The position numbers and the translations under genes were made by a program. From NCBI GenBank assembly GCA_017522345.1, contig JAFWZN010000110.1, positions 1-36,183 of the forward strand: DNA of 36,183 nt, given 5' to 3'. The stretch is from Clostridia bacterium. Lineage in GTDB: Bacteria > Bacillota > Clostridia > Christensenellales > Aristaeellaceae. Under the pieces are notes generated by a model that ran no database searches, was not told the origin of the DNA, and saw nothing but the letters and a program-made list of their open reading frames with translations. Within the stretch, counting starts at the first letter, position 1. Every line of letters begins with the position of its first letter. Positions 17,332 through 23,757 of this stretch are shown here, in pieces.

Positions 17332-18795
17332 ATGAACAAAAAAGATAAAGCGCGCATTTTGATGCGCAGAAAAAAGGAAATGCAGTTTGCCGGCGGCGTT
17401 TTTAGAATCAGCGTGATCCTGGCGGCAATCCTTTTGATCGTTGTCATTATTCTGGTTGAGGCGGCGCCCTCCTTTATTCGCCCGAAGATCAAGCGTGCGC
17501 TGGCAGAGCGCGATTTTGAGGGCGCGGAAAAGCTGGCGGGCTATATTGGAGAGGAAGAGGTAGCGAGTCTTCATAAGCAAATCCTTTATATTCAAGCGGA
17601 GGATCTTCTGATAGAGGGGCGCTTTGACGAGGCGGAAAATATGTTTTCCATGCTCGGCGCCTATGAAGACGCGCCGGTTCGCGTAATGCAGGCCGGATAC
17701 AGGAAGGCGGAGCATGTAATGAGCGAAGGCCGCTATGAGGATGCGGCTGCGCTTTTCATGCGCGTGGTCGGCTACTCAAACGCGATGGAAATGCGAAACG
17801 AATGCTATTATCGGTTGGCTGAGGAGAAGATCGCAGCCGGTTCGCTTGACGAGGCGCTCAACCTTTTTACGATGCTTGGAAATTATTCCGACAGCCATAA
17901 CCGGCGGATTCAGACGGCGATTCTGCTTACGGGCATTGAGGACGGCGAACAGGCGCTTCTTGCCGCAAGCGGTTTAAGTCAGCAGGAGCTTGAGATGCTG
18001 AACCGGCTTACCGAAACGCGCGAGCGAATTTTGCGCGGATGGGTCGCGGTTGGATACGAGCACACGGTCGCGCGAAAAGCGGACGGCACATGCGTGGCTG
18101 CAGGCGATAACAGCTTTGGTCAGACGCAGGTGGACGCATGGACGAATGTTATATTCATTGACGCGGGCGCAGCGCATACGGCGGCGCTTTTAGAGAATGG
18201 AACGGTTGTTGCCTGCGGAGACAACACGTACGGGCAGACCGACGTATCCGGCTGGACGAATGTAAAAGCGATTGCAACAGGCGCGTACGACACCTTTGCG
18301 ATTACAAACGACGGAAAGCTTCTACACACGGGATATACCGATATTGAAAAGGTCAGCGGCTGGACAGAGCTTTCAGATATTGCAGCGGGTTCCTATGCGT
18401 TTTCCGCGCTGTCTTCAAACGGCGCGATGCTGGCGTCGCCTCAAAAGCTTCTTTTAGGCGGAAGCGAACCCTTTATTCAAACGGACGTCTCCACCGCGTA
18501 TGCTGCCGCGCTGACCGCGCAGGGCAGGGTGGTTTCGACCTTTGAAGGAGAGATATGGACGAACACGGCCTACATTTCCTGCGGTGCAAGCGGCATGATG
18601 GCCATCGACGCGGACGGCAGGGTGCTTTCCCGCTTTTTCAGAAAAACGGAGCGGTATTCCTTTGAAGAAAAGCCCGCGCTGCTGGTTGCAGCCGGCGGCG
18701 CGCATCACGCGGTTTTATATGAAGACGGCAGCGTGAAGGTTTACGGCAGCAACGATAAGGGTCAGGCAAACACGCAAAACTGGCAGCTGTTTTAG
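17332..18795 (+). CDS. Membrane-anchored TPR and RCC1-repeat protein
   Basis: A 487-residue protein with a short basic N-terminus, one membrane segment (VFRISVILAAILLIVVIILV), then helical TPR-like repeats to about residue 200 (pattern A-E-x-L-L-x-x-G-R-x-x-E-A, as in EDLLIEGRFDEAENMFSML). The C-terminal half has RCC1-type beta-propeller repeats of about 38-40 residues, each with a G-x-N/T-x-x-G-Q-T core and a conserved W-T-N or W-T-E: GDNSFGQTQVDAWTN, GDNTYGQTDVSGWTN. The topology suggests an outward propeller. I know no function for this architecture; a role as scaffold or glycan-binding partner of the acylation machinery is inference. It is 14 nt behind the DHHW gene, with a TAG stop. Confidence 0.85.
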   Translation: MNKKDKARILMRRKKEMQFAGGVFRISVILAAILLIVVIILVEAAPSFIRPKIKRALAERDFEGAEKLAGYIGEEEVASLHKQILYIQAEDLLIEGRFDEAENMFSMLGAYEDAPVRVMQAGYRKAEHVMSEGRYEDAAALFMRVVGYSNAMEMRNECYYRLAEEKIAAGSLDEALNLFTMLGNYSDSHNRRIQTAILLTGIEDGEQALLAASGLSQQELEMLNRLTETRERILRGWVAVGYEHTVARKADGTCVAAGDNSFGQTQVDAWTNVIFIDAGAAHTAALLENGTVVACGDNTYGQTDVSGWTNVKAIATGAYDTFAITNDGKLLHTGYTDIEKVSGWTELSDIAAGSYAFSALSSNGAMLASPQKLLLGGSEPFIQTDVSTAYAAALTAQGRVVSTFEGEIWTNTAYISCGASGMMAIDADGRVLSRFFRKTERYSFEEKPALLVAAGGAHHAVLYEDGSVKVYGSNDKGQANTQNWQLF

Positions 18796-18812
18796 CTTAA
18801 AGGAGATTTTGT

Positions 18813-20540
18813 ATGAAGGATGTTACCTACCTCAAGCTTTTGAGAAACGGATCGAAAGCCGCGCCTGCGTATCCCGTGCATCGGTTTGCGCTTCTGGGCG
18901 ACTGCGCTACGCAGCATCTTTGTGCGGCAATTCGCGGATATGCCTATGAAGAGGGCGAAAACTTTCAGATGTTTGAGGCGGATTACGATCAGATCGACGC
19001 GCAGCTGATGGACGAAAACAGCGAGTTTTATGCATTTGACCCGGAAACCGTGCTTCTTTTCATGTGCACGGAGAAGCTGTATAAGCGTTTTACCGCCTGC
19101 CCTGTTTTAGAGCGCGCTTCCTTTTATGAGGCGGAAGCAAAGAAGATTCGATCCTCCTTTGAAAGAATCAATCGAAGGCTTAAAACCAACATCCTGTTTT
19201 TTCTGTTCCTCAAAATGGACGACGGCGTGTTCGGAAGCTATGCCTATACGGAAAAAACCTCGTTTCCGTATCAGCTGGCGAAGCTCAACAATTGCCTGAT
19301 CGATATGGCGGGTGAAATTGGAAATCTTCGCCTGATTGACCTTGAACCCGTTCGCGCCCGCATGGGCGACCGTGCCTTTAAAGATGAAAAGATGTACGCC
19401 ATTGCGAAAATGCCCATTTCAACGTCTGCGCTTGTTCCGGTTTCAAACCTTGTGGTGGAAGCGGTTAAGGCGCGAAAGGGCAGAATCCGCAAATGCGCGA
19501 TACTGGATCTTGACAACACGCTTTGGGGCGGCGTTATCGGAGACGACGGCATGAGCGGCATCCAGATTGGCGAGCTCAATCAGGGACATGCGTTCACGGA
19601 ATTTCAGACATGGCTCAAGGAACTCAAAAACAGGGGAATTATGCTTGCGGTCTGTTCCAAAAACGATGAAAAAAACGCCAAGGAGCCGTTTATCAGCCAT
19701 CCAGAAATGGTGCTTAGGCTGAATGACTTTTCTGCGTTTGTCGCCAACTGGGAGGATAAGGCGGGCAATATCCGAAGGATTCAGAAGGAACTGAACATCG
19801 GCTTTGACTCCATGGTTTTCTTTGACGACAATCCCTTTGAGAGAAATCTGGTAAGGACCATGCTGCCCGAGGTGGAGGTTCCAGAGCTTCCCGAGGACCC
19901 CGCGATGTATACCTCCTTTGCGCGCGCGCAGAACCTTTTTGACACTGCATCCTTTTCCGATGAAGACAGAGTGAGAACGGAAAGATATCTTGCAGAGCAG
20001 AAGAGAAGCTCCATGAGCCTCGAAATGGAATCGTACGACGATTACTTAAAGGCGCTTGAAATGAAGGCGGTTGTTTCCGCTTTTGATGAATTTCACACGC
20101 CCAGAATTGCGCAGCTTACGCAAAGAAGCAACCAGTTCAATGTGAGAACCGTTCGCTATACGGATGAAGAGATTGCCAGAATCTCGGAAGATGATCGATA
20201 CATTACGCGCTATTATAAGCTTTCCGACCGCTTTGGGGATCACGGCCTTATTTCCGTTGTGATTCTTGAAAAGAGGGCGGACCATCTGTTCGTGAACGAA
20301 TGGCTGATGAGCTGCCGCGTATTAAAGCGCGGAATGGAGCAGTTTATTGCAGACAGCATCATCTCGGTCGCCCAAAAAGAAGGATTTACAAAGGTCGTTG
20401 GCGAATATATCCCGACCGCCAAAAACGGCATGGTCAAAAACCTGTTTTCCGACATGGGTTTTCGGGACGCCTGCGACGGCAAATTTGTAGCGGACGTCGA
20501 AACGTATAAAAAACACAATACCTATATTACGGAGGAATAG
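18813..20540 (+). CDS. FkbH-like protein (SGNH-like, HAD-IIIC and GNAT-like domains)
   Basis: A 575-residue, cytosolic, three-part protein. The N-terminus has an SGNH-like start (FALLGDCATQHL). The middle is a HAD subfamily IIIC domain: AILDLDNTLWGGVIGDD with Asp232 and Asp234, CSKNDEKNA, and FFDDNPFERNL. The C-terminal third has the FkbH-type acyltransferase-like pattern (QLTQRSNQFNVRTVRY, then FGDHGLISVVI). In polyketide pathways FkbH proteins take the glyceryl group of 1,3-bisphosphoglycerate and load it on an acyl carrier protein. An ACP gene follows at 4 nt, so loading of a glyceryl-type group on that ACP is the natural inference. The substrate is not shown. AAAGGAGA precedes the ATG; the stop is TAG. 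Confidence 0.9.
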   Translation: MKDVTYLKLLRNGSKAAPAYPVHRFALLGDCATQHLCAAIRGYAYEEGENFQMFEADYDQIDAQLMDENSEFYAFDPETVLLFMCTEKLYKRFTACPVLERASFYEAEAKKIRSSFERINRRLKTNILFFLFLKMDDGVFGSYAYTEKTSFPYQLAKLNNCLIDMAGEIGNLRLIDLEPVRARMGDRAFKDEKMYAIAKMPISTSALVPVSNLVVEAVKARKGRIRKCAILDLDNTLWGGVIGDDGMSGIQIGELNQGHAFTEFQTWLKELKNRGIMLAVCSKNDEKNAKEPFISHPEMVLRLNDFSAFVANWEDKAGNIRRIQKELNIGFDSMVFFDDNPFERNLVRTMLPEVEVPELPEDPAMYTSFARAQNLFDTASFSDEDRVRTERYLAEQKRSSMSLEMESYDDYLKALEMKAVVSAFDEFHTPRIAQLTQRSNQFNVRTVRYTDEEIARISEDDRYITRYYKLSDRFGDHGLISVVILEKRADHLFVNEWLMSCRVLKRGMEQFIADSIISVAQKEGFTKVVGEYIPTAKNGMVKNLFSDMGFRDACDGKFVADVETYKKHNTYITEE

Positions 20541-20544
20541 CCAG

Positions 20545-20787
20545 ATGAACGCTGAAATTCTCAAAAAGCTTACCAAGGTTTTCAAAGAGGTGTTTGACGA
20601 CGCTTCTTTGAAGATTTCCGAGAAAACCACCGCGAAGGACGTTGAGGGCTGGGACAGCCTTATGCATATCACGCTGATTGCCGAGGTAGAGGATGCGTTC
20701 CGCGTGAGATTTTCCATGAAGGAAGTTACCGGCATGAAAAATGTCGGCGAAATGATCGATCTTATCGAAAAGAAGAAAGCGAAGTAG
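20545..20787 (+). CDS. Acyl carrier protein
   Basis: An 80-residue carrier protein, predicted four-helix bundle, with the phosphopantetheine attachment site GWDSLMHI (Ser38). It is not the fatty-acid ACP by context: it lies next to an FkbH-like loader and in the MBOAT operon, without fab genes. GGAGGAA precedes the ATG and lies in the last codons of the FkbH gene, so the two should be coupled in translation. It would present the acyl group to the MBOAT at the membrane, as DltC does to DltB. A phosphopantetheinyl transferase must be encoded elsewhere. Confidence 0.93.
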   Translation: MNAEILKKLTKVFKEVFDDASLKISEKTTAKDVEGWDSLMHITLIAEVEDAFRVRFSMKEVTGMKNVGEMIDLIEKKKAK

Positions 20788-20813
20788 TCAGATTTTCAAG
20801 CGAAAAAAACCAA

Positions 20814-20866
20814 ATACCCAAGAAAAATGCGTTTTACCTATTGACAAACGCATTTTTCTTGGGTAT
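20814..20866. repeat. Perfect 21-bp inverted repeat overlapping the tRNA-Val promoter
   Basis: The left arm 20814-20834 and the right arm 20846-20866 are perfect reverse complements over 21 bp, with an 11-nt loop at 20835-20845. The -35 hexamer starts in the loop and the spacer plus part of the -10 lie in the right arm. In the + direction it has no T-run and could act as a 3'-end stabiliser of the acylation operon mRNA. In the - direction it is followed by a T-rich stretch and could stop antisense transcripts. Confidence 0.9.
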
Positions 20867-20869
20867 AAT
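20841..20869 (+). promoter_or_regulatory. Consensus promoter of tRNA-Val
   Basis: TTGACA, 17 nt, TATAAT: a perfect match. The -10 ends 13 nt before the first base of the tRNA, so a short 5' leader is expected. It overlaps the inverted repeat at 20814-20866. Confidence 0.92.
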
Positions 20870-20882
20870 ATGTATCGCGCTT

Positions 20883-20956
20883 GGGGTTATAGCTCAGTTG
20901 GTCAGAGCGTTACGTTGACATCGTAAAGGTCGATGGTTCGAGCCCATTTAACCCCA
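20883..20956 (+). tRNA. tRNA-Val (anticodon GAC)
   Basis: A complete cloverleaf can be drawn. Acceptor stem GGGGTTA pairs with TAACCCC, discriminator A. The D arm is GCTC...GAGC. The anticodon stem is TTACG/CGTAA with loop TTGACAT, so the anticodon is GAC. The T arm is GATGG-TTCGAGC-CCATT. The CCA end is not encoded. A perfect promoter lies before it and a terminator just after it, so it is a single-gene transcript. Confidence 0.96.
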
Positions 20957-20963
20957 TTTCCGG

Positions 20964-20995
20964 CCCACTCAGAGATGAGTGGGTTTTTGTTTTTT
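20964..20995 (+). terminator. Terminator of tRNA-Val
   Basis: CCCACTCA, loop GAGA, TGAGTGGG, then TTTTTGTTTTTT. A perfect 8-bp stem and T-run, beginning 7 nt after the tRNA. Confidence 0.95.
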
Positions 20996-21028
20996 GGCTT
21001 AGGATTATGTTGTATCTTTCCGATACGG

Positions 21029-21057
21029 TTGAAATGCAGGATAAAATGTGATAAAAT
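21029..21057 (+). promoter_or_regulatory. Promoter of the GtrA-family gene
   Basis: TTGAAA, 17 nt, TAAAAT, about 30 nt before the ATG at 21087. Both hexamers match 5 of 6. Confidence 0.65.
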
Positions 21058-21086
21058 GGCCGTGTATGAAGATTTGGAGACGAAAT

Positions 21087-21563
21087 ATGAAAAAGAGATT
21101 ACTAAACATTGTTCACAAGCTTAATGAAATGATTGAAACGATTGAGAAGCACGAAAAATGGGGCTGGATTGTCCAGTTCGTGAAATTCTCAATTGTCGGC
21201 GTAATCAACACGCTGATTGACCTTGGGGTATACTATTTCTGTTTGTATATCCTGCATTTTCACTATCAGCTTGCAACCTTTTTTGGTTTTATTGTAAGCG
21301 TTACGAACGCATATCTTTTAAACGGCCTGTTCGTGTTTTCTGATGGGCAAAGGAAAAGCGCGCTTGAGAACCTTAAGACCTACGGAAAGACCGTCGCAGG
21401 CTATGCGAGCACATACCTTTTAAGCGTGTTTTTGATGTGGCTTTGGGTGGATGTTCTGCATATCCCCGAGGGCGTCGCGCCGCTTTTAAGGCTTATTATC
21501 ACGGTGCCGCTCAATTATCTGATCAACAAGTTCTGGACGTTTAAGAAAAGCGGAAACGCGTAA
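21087..21563 (+). CDS. GtrA-family membrane protein
   Basis: A 158-residue protein with four hydrophobic segments. The motif QFVKFSIVGVINTLIDLGVY at the first segment and the C-terminal PLNYLINKFWTFKK are the GtrA family signature. GtrA proteins are thought to flip or help to move lipid-linked sugars (polyprenyl-phosphate glycosides) for surface glycan decoration. The ATG at 21087 is chosen because GGAGA lies 6 nt upstream; an in-frame ATG at 21048 lies within the promoter -10 region. It may serve the surface glycan made by the fusion glycosyltransferase at 9607, but it has its own promoter and no partner glycosyltransferase next to it. Confidence 0.9.
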   Translation: MKKRLLNIVHKLNEMIETIEKHEKWGWIVQFVKFSIVGVINTLIDLGVYYFCLYILHFHYQLATFFGFIVSVTNAYLLNGLFVFSDGQRKSALENLKTYGKTVAGYASTYLLSVFLMWLWVDVLHIPEGVAPLLRLIITVPLNYLINKFWTFKKSGNA

Positions 21564-21626
21564 TTTGAACTTTTATCAAGAATATTTCGCCAAACAGAAG
21601 GCAATAACGGTAAGGAGAAAACAGCT

Positions 21627-22580
21627 ATGCAGCCAGCGCAGAAGCTCAATCAGCTTTTGAAGGAAAATATCAGCAGGGTTATCGTCGGAAAGCAGGATGT
21701 TGTCGAGCTTGTTTTAAACGCCATTCTTTGCGGAGGCCACGTTCTGATTGAAGATGTTCCGGGCGTGGGAAAGACGACGCTTGTATCGGCGTTCGCCAAA
21801 TCGCTCGCGCTTTCCTTTAAGCGCATTCAGTTTACGCCCGACGTTACGCCCAGCGACGTGACCGGCTATAATTTCATTGATTTTAAAACCGACAAAATGG
21901 AATACCGCGAGGGCGCGGTGTTTGCGCAGATGGTGCTTGCCGACGAAATCAACCGAACCTCGCCCAAAACCCAGTCCTCGCTTCTTGAGGTTATGGAGGA
22001 GGGACAGGTGACGCTGGACGGCGAAACGCACAAGCTGCCTGCGCCCTTTATCGTGCTTGCGACGCAGAACCCTGTTGATTTCGTAGGAACCTATCCTTTG
22101 CCCGAGGCGCAGCTGGACCGCTTTTTCATGCGCGTTTCCATCGGCTATCCGACGGGAAGCGAGGAGGCCGAGGTTCTTAACATGTATATGACCGGCGAGA
22201 AGCCGCTTGAGAATCTTGAACCCGTCTGCACGCGGGAAGACATACTGCGCCTTCAGAAGATGGTGGGCGAGGTTCGCGTTTCGAAGGAGATGCGCGCATA
22301 CATTACTGAGATTGCGCAATCATCCAGAACCTACCGCGCCTTTTCACGCGGTATTTCTACCCGAGGCGCGATTGCCCTTATGCGCTCGGCACAGGCGGCG
22401 GCGATGCTCGCGGGCCGCGACTATGTGACGCCCGACGACGTTCGAAAAATGGCGGGACCCGTGCTTTCGCATCGCGTGGTTCTAAGCCCCGAGGCGAGAT
22501 TGGGCATGAAGGGCGCGACGGCGGAAAAAGTGCTTCAGCGCCTTATTTCCGGCATACAGGTGCCGGTGAGAATCAGGTGA
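21627..22580 (+). CDS. MoxR-family AAA+ ATPase
   Basis: A 317-residue ATPase of the MoxR branch. The Walker A is GVGKTT (about residues 45-50), Walker B MVLADEINRTSPKTQSSLLE, sensor I region IVLATQNPVDFVGTYPLPEA, and the Arg finger region QLDRFFMR. MoxR proteins act as chaperone-like ATPases that assemble or activate partner complexes, often with von Willebrand or DUF58 proteins. A DUF58 gene follows after 7 nt and a transglutaminase-like gene after that, the typical triad. AAGGAG precedes the ATG at 21627. Substrates of the triad are not known. Confidence 0.95.
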   Translation: MQPAQKLNQLLKENISRVIVGKQDVVELVLNAILCGGHVLIEDVPGVGKTTLVSAFAKSLALSFKRIQFTPDVTPSDVTGYNFIDFKTDKMEYREGAVFAQMVLADEINRTSPKTQSSLLEVMEEGQVTLDGETHKLPAPFIVLATQNPVDFVGTYPLPEAQLDRFFMRVSIGYPTGSEEAEVLNMYMTGEKPLENLEPVCTREDILRLQKMVGEVRVSKEMRAYITEIAQSSRTYRAFSRGISTRGAIALMRSAQAAAMLAGRDYVTPDDVRKMAGPVLSHRVVLSPEARLGMKGATAEKVLQRLISGIQVPVRIR

Positions 22581-22587
22581 CGGAAAA

Positions 22588-23751
22588 GTGACAGCAAGAA
22601 CGATCAATTTTATTTTGATTATGGCCGCTATGGCGCTGGTAGCGCTGACGATTGGTTCGTCAGCTCTGCTTCGCATTGCGGTCTCAATGCTGATTATGCT
22701 GATTCTGTCCCTTCTAAGCGCCGTATGGGGGCTTATGACTGCGAAAGTATCCTTCGCGGCGGACGTCAAGCGGATCGAAAGAGGCGCGAGCGCAGGCTAT
22801 CGGATGATCGCGCGGTATACCTCATTCATTCCGCTTGGAAGCTTGATTTTCGTATCGACAGACGGCCGCGAAACCGTATTTGAAATGCTCCCTTATCAAG
22901 CGAAAAACATAAAAGCCATTCAAACGTTCAAGCACAGGGGCGTTTATACCCTTGGCGAAGGACGCGTGTATGCGTTTGACATGTTCGGCTTGTTCGCGCT
23001 TTCCAAAAAGGTGAAGGCGGCGGGGGAGAACATCGTCGTTGTTCCGAAAAAAATGGAGTTTGACGCGCCCAAAATCAAAACGGTTGACGTGGGGCCGGAA
23101 ACCAGGCGGCGTTTTCAGGACGATGCGTCCGCGCCCTCCGGCGTTCGCGACTGGCGAGACGGCGATTCGTTAAAGCGCGTTCATTGGAAGCTTACGATGA
23201 AGACGTATGACCCATCGCTTCGAAATCTCCGTCCCATGGTCAGAACCTATGACGAGGCAGCGAGGCCCGACACGGTAGTGCTTACGGATCTTTCTAAAAT
23301 CGACGCGGTGGAAGAATGGGCCAAATACGCCGAGGACGGCGTGTGCGAGGCAAGCTACGGCGCGGCGTATTCGCTTCTTGAAGGCGAAAACCGCGTGCGA
23401 ATGGTGCTTGCGGGGAATACGCCGATGGAAGTGGAAGGCGAGAGCGCCATGGAAGCGGAGGGCTTTTTGGACGCGTTGGCAAACGCCGCATTTGACGGCC
23501 GGGAGCCCTTTGAGCAGGCGATTTATGAAAGCGCGCGTCATCCGGAAAGAACCGGCATGGTGATTGCCGTGACGGCAAAAATGACGATGCGCGTGGTCGA
23601 TGCGCTTACCAGAATCGGCGAAACGACCGGCATTCAGATGATGGCGGTATGGATTACGGATCAGAGACGCGCGGACACCGATCAGATGCTTTCGCGCCTT
23701 GAATCATCGGGCGTTGCCGCCAGATGCATCAATCCCTTCAAGGCTGGGTAA
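22588..23751 (+). CDS. DUF58 domain-containing membrane protein
   Basis: A 387-residue protein with two hydrophobic segments at the N-terminus (about residues 5-50), then a soluble domain with the DUF58 hallmark VRDWRDGDSLKRVHWKL near residue 190. The C-terminal part looks like a vWA-type fold. The start is a GTG at 22588; a ribosome binding site is weak (GGAAAA), so translation probably couples to the MoxR stop 7 nt before. It is the middle gene of the MoxR-DUF58-transglutaminase set. Confidence 0.9.
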   Translation: MTARTINFILIMAAMALVALTIGSSALLRIAVSMLIMLILSLLSAVWGLMTAKVSFAADVKRIERGASAGYRMIARYTSFIPLGSLIFVSTDGRETVFEMLPYQAKNIKAIQTFKHRGVYTLGEGRVYAFDMFGLFALSKKVKAAGENIVVVPKKMEFDAPKIKTVDVGPETRRRFQDDASAPSGVRDWRDGDSLKRVHWKLTMKTYDPSLRNLRPMVRTYDEAARPDTVVLTDLSKIDAVEEWAKYAEDGVCEASYGAAYSLLEGENRVRMVLAGNTPMEVEGESAMEAEGFLDALANAAFDGREPFEQAIYESARHPERTGMVIAVTAKMTMRVVDALTRIGETTGIQMMAVWITDQRRADTDQMLSRLESSGVAARCINPFKAG

Positions 23752-23757
23752 AACTAT

